This document shows positions 1 through 10,526 of a stretch of DNA of 64,000 bases, piece by piece; the first letter of the stretch is position 1, and every line of letters begins with the position of its first letter. The stretch is taken from assembly GCA_001692895.1 (NCBI GenBank), contig KV748237.1, positions 310,001 through 374,000 on the forward strand. The letters are read 5' to 3'. Source of the stretch: Cenococcum geophilum 1.58 (lineage: Eukaryota > Ascomycota > Dothideomycetes > Gloniales > Gloniaceae). The notes below the pieces were generated by a model. The model made no database searches, was not told the origin of the DNA, and saw only the letters and a program-made list of their open reading frames with translations. Made by a program: the position numbers and the translations under genes.

Positions 1-372
1 TGAGATTATAGAGTGTTAGACGTAAAGCGTAGTTAGCTTTAGAGAACGGGTCTATTTGTTATAATAAAGGCCTTTGTTAATTCGTTAATATTATAGTACT
101 TGGATAAATCATTTGCGCAAGAAAAATCTAATAGGTGTTTCAATTTGTCAATCTTATCCGCAAGTAGGCCACACTAAACAAGAGGATCTTGGAGGTTAAA
201 AGCAGGCTATAATGTTAAACAAAAGTCCTCACATTTATCGAAACGCATGCATTAAGGCTTTCCTTATTAACGTATTGGCTCCTCCGCTATGGTATTGCAC
301 AAGAGACCAAGGTACTCTACTCGCCACTCGGCTTTATACATAACGTCAATTCAACGCGCCACGCCATATCCA
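1..372. other. 3' flank of the HNH gene, no gene seen
   Basis: This stretch has ordinary base composition and retains CpA and TpG dinucleotides, unlike the DNA to the right of the gene. I see no open frame, repeat or RNA gene in it. It should contain the 3' untranslated region and terminator of the minus-strand gene that ends at 373, but no clear polyadenylation signal stands out. Confidence 0.5.
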
Positions 373-1830
373 TCAATCCTCCTCGTCATTCACTTCCTGC
401 TCTTTCAAGCTTCCTAAAACTTTGGCTTCATACGATTCCATGACCTCATCCGCCATAACTTCATCATCTCGTTCATCTATCGTCCTTGGTTGCAACGGCA
501 AGTCGTGAGTACCCACGAAGGCTTCGAGATGAGTTTCATAGGCAACACGACGTGCGATTACTCTAATACTCGACCCCCGAACCCAATTCCCAGGAGAAGC
601 CCACATTTTCCCACTTGCATATCGTGCCAAGTCACTCCTCCAACCGGTGCATTCAAATCTTCGGCGGCGAAACAGGCTCATTAGGAAGGTGAGGTAGAGG
701 TACCGGAGTCTAGGCCGGTTGTCATTCTTAAACTCTAATCGGAGTCCATCAAGCTTAGCCCATGGAATGCCCAAGCCACTATCCCTAGATTTAATAATAG
801 TCCGATCAAAGACCACAACCTTAAGATCGCGTGCGCTCGGGTTCATTTCATCGGCAGGAACTATGGCGATGCGTGCTTTGTCCATAGCCTGTTCGAGAGA
901 AGAATGCATTAGGAGACCATTTCCCGGATGCATAAGGTGACCTGTTGGACTCATATCGTCGTCAGGAAAGAGGTAATTGCAATTGGTTTCTCCGATAGCA
1001 AATGGCACGATATGTGCCGCTGTTATAGACTGGCTCCTAAAGTATTGGTGGGAGATAGGACACCAGTAACAATAGTCATCCGGTACGCTGACTGTTGCAT
1101 TATCAGGATCTGGAGCGTTGTAAAATTTGATCAGCGCTTGTCTAAACTGGGACTGATGACCGTCGCGCTTGTTCTGCGGTTTGTGGTATTCCGGATAGCT
1201 AGTCGGAGCTGCTGGAGTAATACTATATGTGCGGATGATGTTATCCATTAGTTGATCCACGGCCACATCCACATCGTTTTGCTCTTGAATGAAATGACGA
1301 GAATCCCAGAGTTTGCCCCTAAGAACGCCCTCTTGACGCTTTAGTCCTATTAGTTCTAAGCGCATATGCCGGATTTGCCCCTCGAGAAGGTCTCGACTCT
1401 GGGCGAATTCAGGGTACTTTAACGCACCGCTCTTCCGGGCGTCTAGTAGATGTTGCAGCTCGAGGTTTCGGTATCCCAGGTGGGACTCAGTGAGGCGTAT
1501 TCGGGCACTAATACGGCTCTGGATCTTCTCCATGTACAACTTGTCGAGTGCATCGGGGCTTATTTTACTCTGCTTCTGTTTGACGTAACGGTCGCAAATA
1601 GACTCAACTGAAGAGTCCGAAATGTCTCGTTTTCTTTTCTTGTCCTCTTCTAAAAAATCCTGATGGGTCTTCTCAAGGGATGCGATGCGCTGGCGGATTG
1701 CCGGCTTTATTGGATCTTGTACATTCATGGGATCGTATGTAGAAGCTGCTCTGCTAAGATTGAGGGACTTTCGGTGCTTACCCACAGCGAGTTGAGCAAT
1801 CCCGCCGATTGGAGGGGTTGATGGAGCCAT
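373..1830 (-). CDS. HNH-endonuclease-domain protein, fungal type
   Basis: An uninterrupted 485-residue frame and the only intact gene in the window. A basic, nuclear-localisation-like cluster (KKRKR, about residues 64-68) lies in the N-terminal third. Residues 95-180 are charged and heptad-like and probably form a coiled coil. Residues 250-330 look like an HNH nuclease fold of the kind common in fungal proteins: CYWC at 254-257, AAHIVPF with His273, then PGNGLLM with Asn304, then a hydrophobic strand ending in IVP. The C-terminus is acidic. The start codon has A at -3 and G at +4, and no upstream in-frame ATG was seen. Fungal proteins of this family are numerous and mostly uncharacterised; DNA cleavage is inferred from the motif, not shown. 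No operon or paired gene is nearby. Composition is normal, so the gene has not suffered RIP although repeats begin about 200 bp upstream. Confidence 0.85.
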   Translation of the reverse strand: MAPSTPPIGGIAQLAVGKHRKSLNLSRAASTYDPMNVQDPIKPAIRQRIASLEKTHQDFLEEDKKRKRDISDSSVESICDRYVKQKQSKISPDALDKLYMEKIQSRISARIRLTESHLGYRNLELQHLLDARKSGALKYPEFAQSRDLLEGQIRHMRLELIGLKRQEGVLRGKLWDSRHFIQEQNDVDVAVDQLMDNIIRTYSITPAAPTSYPEYHKPQNKRDGHQSQFRQALIKFYNAPDPDNATVSVPDDYCYWCPISHQYFRSQSITAAHIVPFAIGETNCNYLFPDDDMSPTGHLMHPGNGLLMHSSLEQAMDKARIAIVPADEMNPSARDLKVVVFDRTIIKSRDSGLGIPWAKLDGLRLEFKNDNRPRLRYLYLTFLMSLFRRRRFECTGWRSDLARYASGKMWASPGNWVRGSSIRVIARRVAYETHLEAFVGTHDLPLQPRTIDERDDEVMADEVMESYEAKVLGSLKEQEVNDEED

Positions 1831-2040
1831 GATAGAGATTGTTGAAGGTGTGGGCGCTTGTAAGGAAAAGAGTGACTCGAAAGTGCTGCGAAAATTCGAT
1901 TAAGCGGTATTACTTACATAATAGTGCCTGCGCGGGCCATCGTCGGTGGTGTCGGAAAGCTCCATCTCCGATGTTTACTATGGGACGCCCATACTAATTA
2001 TTGGAGAACGTGCTTTGCACGTCCATCTCCCTAACATCCA
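1831..2040 (-). promoter_or_regulatory. Upstream region of the HNH gene and edge of the RIP-mutated block
   Basis: About 210 bp of normal-composition DNA between the HNH start codon and the first AT-rich repeat DNA. It should hold the 5' untranslated region and promoter. A small inverted repeat at 2008-2022 (ACGTGC, TTT, GCACGT) is flanked by a second complementary pair, GGAG at 2003 and CTCC at 2027, giving a possible stem-loop. Composition changes abruptly after about 2045. Promoter function is inferred from position only. Confidence 0.4.
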
Positions 2041-2079
2041 CAGCGCATGGTCAAAAATAAAGTTCTTTTAATATATAAG

Positions 2080-2640
2080 ATCCAGTTTGTATACAGATAT
2101 TCTGGTATTCTATATTGCTCACTCGTATATTCCTACCGATTTCCTTAATAAACTCCTTAACGTCCTATTGCCACGCTTTACTAGCGGCTTAATTGAGCTT
2201 TAATAGCTATTAGTTTATTAACTTCTCCCGTATATCGGGCTCTAATTAAGTGGTCTTCTCCTTAATCTAGTAAAACTAATCCTTAATGGTTTCTAAAGCC
2301 TCTCTTATCTTAAGTCGCGTTTGTTAGGGAGCAAAAGGATTATTATTAATATCCTTAGTAATATGTTTCTTATTATCGCCGTAGTATATTTTAAAGCTAT
2401 AGTCCTCTTATATACACTTACAACGTTTAAATTCCTCTTACTAAAGGTAGCTAAACAGTCTATCGTTACTTTAGATATGGTGGTAAGGAAGTTAATACTA
2501 TTAATAAAAGTTATATATATAAGTAACCTTAGCTAGAAGCTCCTTACCATTATCGTCGTTATCGCTATTATCGCATTCCTTCGCCTCCCGTTTTACGATT
2601 TGAAGTTTTTTAATAATTAATATCTATATCGGATATAGAA
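2080..2640 (-). pseudogene. RIP-damaged coding relic, unidentified
   Basis: Read on the minus strand with TAG and TAA treated as former Gln or Trp codons, this gives a long hydrophilic, charged polypeptide with few other interruptions, for example a segment reading REALETIKDQFYQIKEKTTQ. The composition resembles real protein rather than noise. I do not recognise the family. It adjoins family A LTR debris and could be part of a transposable element or a degraded host gene. Confidence 0.35.
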
Positions 2641-2659
2641 GGTCTTGTGTATAACAATA

Positions 2660-3010
2660 GCTTATAGGAAATACTACGGTAGTTATATTAATAGGCTAAA
2701 TATATAGGAAATAAATATACTATGCTAAACTAGAGAGTAAGTACCTAATTAATTAACTCTAATTAATTCTAAGATTTACTATAAAGAGTAAACTAAATCT
2801 GGTAGGGACTATAGATCTTTAAGTATAACTCCTAACTCCTAGGAAATCCCTTTAAGTTTATTTTATATATATACGTTATACCTCGTGGACTTCGCTTATA
2901 ATATTATATAACTCGCCTAGTACTTATTATATAGTCCTACAAGTTTTATTACAGCCTATATTACCCCCTATAGCTCCTTAAGTTCCGTTCTAAGTAGCTA
3001 TTATTACGGA
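2660..3010 (-). repeat. Degraded gypsy family A LTR, minus orientation
   Basis: The stretch parallels the minus-oriented LTR at 62067-62492 in order: a tract like ACTACGNTNG, then TAGGCTAAATATATAGGAAAT, then GTACCTAATNNATTAACTCTAATT, then GGTAGGGACTA. It is heavily converted to TpA. No internal element sequence of the same orientation is attached, so it is a fragment or solo LTR. It sits head-to-head with the plus-oriented LTR that starts at 3025. Confidence 0.55.
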
Positions 3011-3024
3011 CCTTATAATAAAAG

Positions 3025-3385
3025 TATTACGGATACTTTTTAGTGAACTAGATAAGCTGTAGGACGTAGTATAGGCCACGATAGAATTAGTAGAGCTATA
3101 TAATAGGTGGTAAGTAAGGTTATATTAAGAGCTCTATAAGCTCTATAAGAGCTATAAGGACTATTACGTATCTTACGTATAAGGGGGGTTTTTTAGGCAT
3201 ATGGTTATATACTTAAAAGACCTTAGTCCCTACTAAAGATAGTTCTCTCCTTATAGTAAATCCTAGAATATAATTAGAGTTAATCTATTAGGCACTTACT
3301 CTATAGTAAAGCTTATTATTTTATTTACCTATATACCTAGCCTATTAATAAGTCCACCGTAGTATATTTATAAAGCTTTATTATA
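3025..3385 (+). repeat. 5' LTR of a gypsy family A-like copy
   Basis: It begins TATTACGGATACTTT (RIP-altered TGTTACGG) and ends CTTTATTATA, aligning along its length with the 427-bp LTR at 26860-27286, including CCTTAGTCCCTAC and GAGTTAATCTATTAGGCA. It is about 65 bp shorter. The leader and gag that follow match the full-length copy, so this is a 5' LTR. Confidence 0.7.
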
Positions 3386-4640
3386 TATTTATTATTTAGT
3401 TATAGTATTATAAATAACAAGATGCTACCTAGGATAGTGTCTATAATAACGTAGGAGTATTAAGCTTTAGGTCCTAGAGGGAGATAAGTATAGCGGAAAG
3501 TAGTGACAGCTTAACCTAGCTCTGTAGTAAATTTTATAAAGATAATTAGGTAGGTTTTAAGAATAAGCTTAACGACTTTGGAGCAATAAAGATAAAGATA
3601 CTATTGATTAAACTATTCTTAAGCGAAAATTAAAGCTTAAGGGGTTCCTTATATAAATAAAACTTAAGATACGATATAAAGGAACTAAGCTACCTAAACT
3701 AGCCGATTAGGTCGCGTATATAGAGTTATTCTTAACAGGTAGGGCTTTAAAATAGTGTAAATCCTACTTTATAGAGATATAAACTAATGGGTTAGCTACT
3801 AGTAATTTAAAAGTTTAGCATATAATATAGAAGGGACTTATAGATAGACTTACGTAGATATACGGAGACCTAAAATTAGCAATAATAGTAACATAAAAGT
3901 TGTATAAACTTACTTAGTAAGCGTTAGCAATAGATTATATAACGTAGTTCTAAATATTAGCAGTATAGGTTAATTGGAATAAAGGGGCGTTAATAATATA
4001 ATACCGATAAGGACTAAAAGCTAAAGTCTAAACTATAACAATACCTATAGAAGATGCAAAAACTATAAAGGACTTAATTAATTAACTTTACTAGGCTAAT
4101 AAGGGTAATAGAAATATAATTAAAACGATATAGACAAATAAGACGTTATAGTAAGTATTTAAGCTATATTATAGCGGACTAGAGTTAATAGACCTAAGTA
4201 ATGCTAAAGAATCTAGAGAGTAAAATAAGAAACTATAGAAATCTAAAGTTTAAGAATTAAGTAATTAAAAGACTAAAGAGTAGAGGCTAAACTAGAGATC
4301 TTAGTAGTAAAAGCCGTTTAGGCGGACTCTAGAATAAGATAAGTAGATTAAAAAGGAAGCTTATATAAATTACAGTAAATAAAATCACTATACTAAAGAC
4401 TTTAAAAGTAGTCAAAGTACTAATATAGTAAAGGGCACTAGTACGCTAGAGGGGTAATTAGTACTAAGAAGTACGAGGAAGTATTTAATTAAATACTTTA
4501 CCCTTTATTATAATAACGTATATTAAATTTATAAGGACACTAAATACGGTATAAACTATTGGCTATAAGAACCTTAGTTAAGAGAACTCTGAGGCATATA
4601 AGAATTGGATAATAAGTAAAATTGGTGTGGACCTTATATT
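3386..4640 (+). pseudogene. gypsy family A leader and gag relic
   Basis: Translation through RIP stops gives a Ty3/gypsy capsid-like protein with LFLTGRALKW near 3720-3755 and a basic C-terminal part. The same LFLTGRALKW motif occurs in the full-length copy near 27655. The leader after the LTR also matches that copy. No protease or reverse transcriptase follows, because the element breaks off near 4640-4830. Every interruption inspected is explicable as CAA or CAG to TAA or TAG, or TGG to TAG. Confidence 0.7.
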
Positions 4641-4835
4641 AGTAATAGTATAGCTACTTAGGGAGGATATAAACAAACTAGTAGTGAAAGCGTAAGAGGC
4701 GCTGGAACTAGATAAACTATAGAATAATAGGTAGCTAAGTTATATAATAAGTTATAGGGCTTATATAATTAATACAATAAGCATACTAACGTACTATATA
4801 CCAACTTACTAAACGTACTAACTTACTAAATATCT

Positions 4836-5100
4836 TTCTTAGGAGTTAGGTTGTGCATTAAGCAACCACTCTAGTAGTTATATTTACTTTTATTAAATAT
4901 TATTTACCTATATATCTAGCTTATTAATAAGTCTACTATATTACCTACTATAAGGCTTTATTATATATTTATTACCTAGTTATAGTATAATAAGTTAGAC
5001 AAGATACTACCTTAAATAGCACTTATAATAACGCCAAAAGGATTAACCTTTAGGTTTTAGAAAGATATAAATATAGCGGAAAGCGACAACTTATAAATAG
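4836..5100 (+). repeat. Partial family A LTR with leader
   Basis: The 3' part of a family A LTR (ending GGCTTTATTATA at 4965) is followed by the same leader that follows the LTR at 3385 (TATTACCTAGTTATAGTA). The LTR is truncated on its left side. This is a second, shorter 5' end of the same family arranged in direct order after the first, consistent with recombination or nested truncation. Confidence 0.6.
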
Positions 5101-5284
5101 TTATAATAAATAGGCATAAAGTATTATGGAGTAAGTATAAGCGACAGTAATATATAGCAGGGTAAATATTATTAAGCTATATATATAAACTATATAATAA
5201 AGTTAGGACGCTATATAAGAAAAGAAGGTTAGAAATAAGAAGAAAGGGTATATATTATTAGCTTAGTACTTAGTTAATACATAC

Positions 5285-5400
5285 ATGGAGTAGAATAGAA
5301 TTTAGGTAGTAGTCCTAGTAGAACTTAGTAGAATTTAGTAAAACTTAGCGGAATATAGCAAAATATAGCAGATTGCTATCAGATTACCGTAGATTACTAT
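5285..5400. repeat. Short tandem motif array of about 10 bp (TAGTAGAATT-like)
   Basis: Successive near-copies of a decamer such as TAGTAGAATT, TAGTAAAACT and TAGCGGAATA run through 5310-5380. The same motif family recurs near 13665, 13977, 26545, 55926 and 56153. It lies next to the 3' end of a degraded minus-strand gypsy integrase, so it may belong to that element's LTR. Confidence 0.5.
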
Positions 5401-5429
5401 TAGATTACTATCTTATAGTTAGTCTTTAG

Positions 5430-6250
5430 TTACTAAGTTAGTAGAAATAGGTAGATATATATAAGGTGTTACAGGAGTATCCTATAATAGTATCCCGTCT
5501 TTAAACTTAACCTTCTATAAGATAGGGTTATAGTAATTTTAAGTAAAGTTTATAAAAGTCTTCTATAGCTTATATAAGTCCTATAGAGTTAATAGATTTC
5601 TATAAGGGCTTAGTAAAGCCTCTCTATTTTATAAGGTCTATATATTAGCGTTTCCGCTTATTATACTTAATATTATTAATTCTTTTAATAAAGTGCTTAT
5701 TTTTACTATCCACTTTAACTAGTAGGGGAGGGTCATATATTTATATAGGTAGGGCATTTAATATAGGGGTAGTAAGGTAGACGACTAACGTATAGAATAT
5801 AGGGTAGATTTTAACCGTATTAGAAAGCTTTAGTTAGTAGGCGTAAGAGAAAGTAACCTTCTTAACCTTATAAAGACTAGCGTTTTTTAACTAAGTTTCT
5901 TAGCAGGTTATTTTATATTTAGGTTCCTTATATTTAGCTAAACAAAGTTACTAATTTAATAGGCTAGTACTAGGGTTTAGTTTTTATTTACTATAGCTTT
6001 ATAGATAGATTAGGCCTATATTATCTTAGTAGTAAGAAACTGTTATAGTTTCTCTATCTTTTCTATAAATTAATTTACTTTTATAACTTATAAGGCCTAA
6101 TAAGCGGGGTAAGGAATATTACTAAAGAGTTTAAAACCTATTTATAGGTACTAGCTATAGTTAGCTAGGAATAGGGAGAGCTTTATAGTTTCTAAAACGG
6201 AATTATTTATAGTAAACTTAGTAAATATAAGCTAAGCTTGGACCCCTAGA
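5430..6250 (-). pseudogene. gypsy integrase C-terminal relic
   Basis: The minus-strand translation, read through stops, shows the integrase C-terminal region of a Ty3/gypsy polyprotein. The target-handling part is NNQ, then LSLFLANYSQYPRIGFKL. The beta-barrel-like part is KKLENARLYKVKKV, then AYQLKLSNTVKIYPIFY (equivalent to the usual LP...IHPVFH). The order matches elements B and C, but this is a separate copy. Protease and reverse transcriptase are absent, so it is a 3' fragment. Confidence 0.6.
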
Positions 6251-7082
6251 ACTCGGTTAACCCCTAAACTTAGTTACCTTACCAAATTAATCACTACTAC
6301 TTTAGAAGCCAACTACACCTAACTAAATTTAATTGATTATTTGCCCTTACGTGCTATTTAGTATATCGACCTTCGCCTTTCCATCTATCACCTTTTAAGG
6401 CTTTGATTTTAGCTCTTTTACCCTTATTTTAGCCTTTATTCCCTACTACCTCCTCTTTTACTTACTTACTTAAATTTAAATTTATAAATTATATATCTAA
6501 ATCTATTGCTACCTACTTATAAATTTTTAAGCCTTTAAGGTCCTTAAGCTGTGATTATAGGTAGTATATTTTAGTGACCTTATATATAGCCTTTATAGTA
6601 AGTTGCTAAAGTTATTAACTTACTTTTTATAAAAGTAGATAAATCTTTTAATTAAGTATATACTTAGTGCAGAGACTTTAAATAATATAATATATATTAT
6701 ATGGCTTTTTTAAGGTATCTATAATATTAAACTAATTGCTATTTGCTTATTTAAAACCTATAGCCTTTATTAAAGCCTTATTTTTAAACTATATAAATAT
6801 AAAGCCCTTTTATAGATTTTACAAATAAATATTAAAGGTATATTATTTAAGTTTAATTATTTGTGCTTTCAGACTTTCTTTCTAGGCCTTATATTATTAT
6901 TTAAAAATATAATGTTTCTAAATTAAGCCTATATTATTAAAAAAATACTTTAAAATATAGTCCTAATACTTTAATTTTATAGAAGAAAAGTATAATAGAT
7001 TTAAGGGTTACTATATTAAATAAAGTAGTAGAAAAACAAGTTATATATTATATCATTTATTTTTTAATAAAAACTTAATTAT
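6251..7082. other. Extremely AT-rich RIP-mutated DNA, nothing recognisable
   Basis: No frame in either strand gives a recognisable domain even when stops are ignored. The composition suggests old repeat DNA mutated beyond recognition. Confidence 0.4.
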
Positions 7083-9387
7083 ATTAATAATAATAATAAT
7101 AATTCATTGCTTAACGTCCGATTTAGATCCCTATTAGGCCCACGCGGACTACTCCTTATTTACATATGGGGAGAAAACTCTATTTAAGAAAAATGAGAAA
7201 ACCCCGTGATCTATCTCCCCGCCTTTTAGGACTCGCCTACTTAGCGCCTATAAGTCGCCTATGGTGCTCTACTACCTTACTGTTTAACCTTTTTAGGAAC
7301 CACTGCTGCCGTAACAAGCCTATAAACGCGCTAGTATTATAAACTATTACTCTACTACTATAGAGTTACTAGGGGGCACCTGCTGCTCGCCCCCTTACCT
7401 TTTATTACTATTTCTCTTGCAACCCAGAACTGATTTAGCACATTTTAACTAATAAGCCACTAGGTAACCGCCTTAAGGCCTTTTTATATTAAGAGCAGTG
7501 TATTATAGTTCTCTATATTAGCTACTAAGAGTATTATTTCTTAATTAGTGCGTAGGGGGTATAGCAGTATTACGTGTTTTGGTGTCTGTTTTAGCTAGCT
7601 ATATTTACATCTCGGGCTACCTACTAGGATACCTACCTAGTAAAGCCAATCTTTTAGTCCTATTATTCCTGTTCTTAAGAGTGTTACTATTATGTTTTCT
7701 GCCTTTATTAGGCCTTCTCGGAGCTCTTAGGTATTTACCCCCTATAGCGTTAACTATGCTATGGCTTAGGTTTGTCTTATCTAAGTTAGCCTTTATACCT
7801 TCGACTCCTATTTACCTCTCCAGCGTTGGTCCAACCAGTATTGTATTACGGTAGATAGTTTCCTGGCATTCTTACATGTTCTACTTTAGCTCCTTTCTTT
7901 ATCTTACTGTTATCTTTGCTAACCTCTTACGCGTTTCCCTTTCTCCTCTATATAGGCCTGGGCCCTAAAGCGGCACTATTCTTCTTTTACTTTCTTTACC
8001 TATTTCTCTAATATCTCTTTCCTACTTTAGAGTTGTTGGTTTGTTCTCCTACGGGGCACCCTAGGGTCCCTCTATAGTTTACTTAGGCGTGTCTTAATAT
8101 ACTTTATAACATTAGAGTTATGTTTATTTTGCGTCCTTTATATTACAGCAGCTTTAATATATAACTATAAGGGGGGAATATTAGATTCCTTCTTAAGTAG
8201 TGCTGTGGCCGTTTGCTTATACCCGCCTGTAATACTCTAAAGGTAGGCTGTCTGGACCTTTTAAAGTAGTTTAAGGAGTAATTTAGGGGGGCCCTTTTTA
8301 GTTTCTTTAATGGCCCAAATACTGGATCTATATATTATGGTTGGCCGGATAACTGCTGTATATAGTAGGCGTGACCTCTAGAAGTATGGACCCTATGTGG
8401 AGTTGATAATCCTAGATAAAGCAATAAACTGTGCTTGGCCTTTACGGGCTACTTATGCCGCATATGCGCTCTACCGGAGCTTGCTATCTACCTATACTTC
8501 TAATACCCTTAGGCCCTGAACTGGTTAACCCCTAAAGCCTTAGATGCGAATTATATATTAGAGATCTACAGATTAGTTGCGTTTTCTTGTGAAATAGATT
8601 AGTTGGTATTTCTTTAATAAGAATTAGACTTTATAACGTTTTGCCTATTCTATATAAGTGTTATAGGCTTTCTCTAGTGTTCTGCAATTCTTTACGGCTG
8701 TTGGCCCATATATAATTAGGTTTGTGTCGTTAATAAAGCCTATCCCCTGGGTCGCCCCTTTCTTAAAGGAGTTAAGTAGGTTGCTTATAAAGAAAAGGAA
8801 GAGTATAGGTGAGAGGGGTGATTTTTATGGTATTCCTATTATAACTGCGATAGGGGGGCTCTGGTATCCGCTGAAGACCAGTAATATTTCTTTCTGGCCT
8901 GTAAACCCTTGGATAAATTATATAATCTATTTTAGGAAGCCCTTTGCCCTAAGGATATGCAGGAGACGCTCGTAGGGTATATTGTCGTAGGCACCACTGA
9001 TGTTTAGGCTAAGCATTAATACTATAAAGTCCTTTCGCATCGCCCATGCAGATTTAATGGTGGCAGCGAGTAGCGTAAGTGCTGATAGTGTTAAGCGGTT
9101 CTTTCTTGCCCCTATTTGGCTTTGTGGTAGTAGGGCGTGTTCCTCTGCCGTGTCTGCCATGTGTTCCGCTATTACCCTTTCTAAGATCTTGCTAAGGGTG
9201 TTTTCTAAGGCAATAGGGCGGTAGCTTCCTGGGATTGAGTAATCTACTTTGCCTTCTTTTCGTAGGACAACCGTCGTCATAGATCTTCCGAGTCGCGGGT
9301 AGTAGCCTATAGCAAAGCATGCTCTGGCTACATCTGCAAGCCAAGGTGCTATAAGTGGCCCACAGGTTTTTAGGGCCTCATTTGGAC
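7083..9387 (-). mobile_element. LINE-1: 3' half of a Tad-type LINE
   Basis: On the minus strand the element runs from mid reverse transcriptase at 9387 to the 3' end near 7083. The left edge has a (TAA)n microsatellite, a plausible LINE tail. Near 7540-7760 the translation has an RTG...GLKDWL stretch followed by a C-terminal Cys/His segment, as in Tad-clade ORF2. The element is 5' truncated: its right end abuts the GC-rich tandem array directly, without endonuclease or ORF1. RIP is milder here than to the left. Confidence 0.65.
8927..9387 (-). pseudogene. LINE-1 reverse transcriptase, N-terminal part
   Basis: An open stretch of about 150 codons reads GSYRPIALENTLSKILERV, a hallmark of non-LTR reverse transcriptases, followed by the finger and palm region SLNISGAYDNIPYERLLHIL. 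The first catalytic Asp of the palm (normally DISGAFD) reads Asn, a G-to-A change expected from RIP. The frame closes at 8927, so the YxDD region is not intact. It lacks a start of its own and is an internal fragment of ORF2. Confidence 0.8.
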
Positions 9388-10030
9388 AGGTAGTTATATA
9401 TTAGCTATAATATAGTAGAGTTCGACATGCCTGCTTATCCAGGCCTCTACCCCAGTTTTCAGTGGCTTATTCCCACCTTTGGGCGTCACCACCTCTACGG
9501 TTAAGGCCGGGCCAAAACCTCTCCCGCCTGAGTAACTCCTGTTTGCTCCTTAAGCATATCTCACCGGCGTGCCGCCCTAGAGGCGAACGGTTCCGTCTGT
9601 TGATATACCGACACGCGCATCCGTTCTCTCGAGCTACGTAGCAGTCTCTCCGGCCAGGTGTAATCCTGCCTGCCTACCAGGTGCACTAAGGGTCAGAGCC
9701 CAGCTAAGGGGTGAGGTCCTTAGAGCCAGCAGTGGCTGCTACGTACTACGCCCCGCAGGAGGCTAGTAGTAGTGTAGGGGCGCAACACCCTATACTACTG
9801 CCAGTTCCCGTTTCGCGTTGCCTGTAAGAGTCTCCTCATGACAGGCCGACCGTGTCTTGCAGGAGGGGGCCATAGACTAGGTCCCGTGCCAGGCGACCTA
9901 CTCCCCCTCTCCTACTAACCAAGCTTGTGTCCCCCCTTCCTATAAGCTGGCCTGTGTCTCTAACTGTCGAGACCTCGTCCGACTGGCCTGTGTTTCCCCT
10001 ACAGCCTCCCCCATATGTGTGTATTAGGTT

Positions 10031-10368
10031 GCGTGCACCACGCCTATTGAGACCCTCCTGTGAGTCGCCTTATACATATGCGTCAGGTTGCGTGCACCAC
10101 GCCTATTAAGACCCTCCTGTGAGTCACCTGGTCGAACGCCATGGGGCCGTCGAAGCTGGCCTGTGTTTCCGCTGCCTAGAGCTTTGCCCGTGTTTCCACC
10201 TCGTTGAGCCGTCTGGTCGCCGTCGCGTCGCCGTCGCGTCGCNGTCGCGTCGCCGTCGCGTCGCCGTCGCGTCGCCGTCGCGTCGCNGTCGCGTCGCNGT
10301 CGCGTCGCTGTCGCGTCGCTGTCGTCCAGGTCGCGCGCACCACGCCTATTAAGACCCTCTTCTGAGTC
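10031..10368. repeat. Direct repeats of about 36 bp in unit 1 (GCACCACGCCTATT motif)
   Basis: A segment starting GCGTGCACCACGCCTATT and ending CTGTGAGTC occurs at 10031-10066 and 10090-10125, with a variant (GCGCGCACC... TTCTGAGTC) at 10333-10368 after the minisatellite. Unit 2 has one standard copy near 11468 and one variant copy near 11645. Confidence 0.8.
10222..10320. repeat. 11-bp minisatellite, 9 copies
   Basis: Nine perfect-length copies of GTCGCGTCGCN, where the last base varies among C, T and unresolved. Ambiguous bases in three copies suggest mixed or collapsed reads. Unit 2 of the tandem array has only three copies at the same place. Confidence 0.9.
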
Positions 10369-10409
10369 ACCTGAGTGTACCGGATACCAGATAGGCCCTC
10401 GTAGAGGGG

Positions 10410-10526
10410 CCTTAACGAGTTCTCTAGGCAGGGCCTTAACAAGTTCTTCGCGGTGGCCTTGGGGCCTTAACAAGTTTCGTACGAGGTATCTGCGACGCGT
10501 TAACCTTAACAAGTTCTTATAAAAAG
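10410..10526 (+). promoter_or_regulatory. Four CCTTAACAAGTTC boxes and a TATA-like motif, unit 1
   Basis: Boxes occur at 10410-10422 (CCTTAACGAGTTC), 10434-10446, 10465-10477 (ending TTT) and 10504-10516. The last is followed one base later by TATAAAAAG at 10518-10526. The box array and TATA motif are conserved in unit 2, so they are the best candidate control region in the array. Promoter activity and direction are inferred; transcription would run rightward, toward the next unit or LINE-2 ORF1. Confidence 0.4.

Noticed and set aside
490..1251. Plus-strand open frames opposite the HNH gene
   Set aside because: They lie antisense to a long intact gene, have no recognisable domain and no codon pattern of their own.
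7579..7854. Plus-strand open frame rich in Leu
   Set aside because: The minus strand here reads as the C-terminal part of LINE-1 ORF2, so this is its shadow. Leu-rich composition comes from the complementary strand.
9410..9440. tRNA or 5S gene suggested by the GAGTTCGAC motif
   Set aside because: It resembles an RNA polymerase III B box, but no A box at the right spacing and no cloverleaf could be found.
10024..10512. Minus-strand Arg/Asp/Ala-rich frame in the GC-rich array
   Set aside because: It arises from the 11-bp minisatellite, which reads openly in any frame. It contains unresolved bases and is not conserved as a frame in unit 2.
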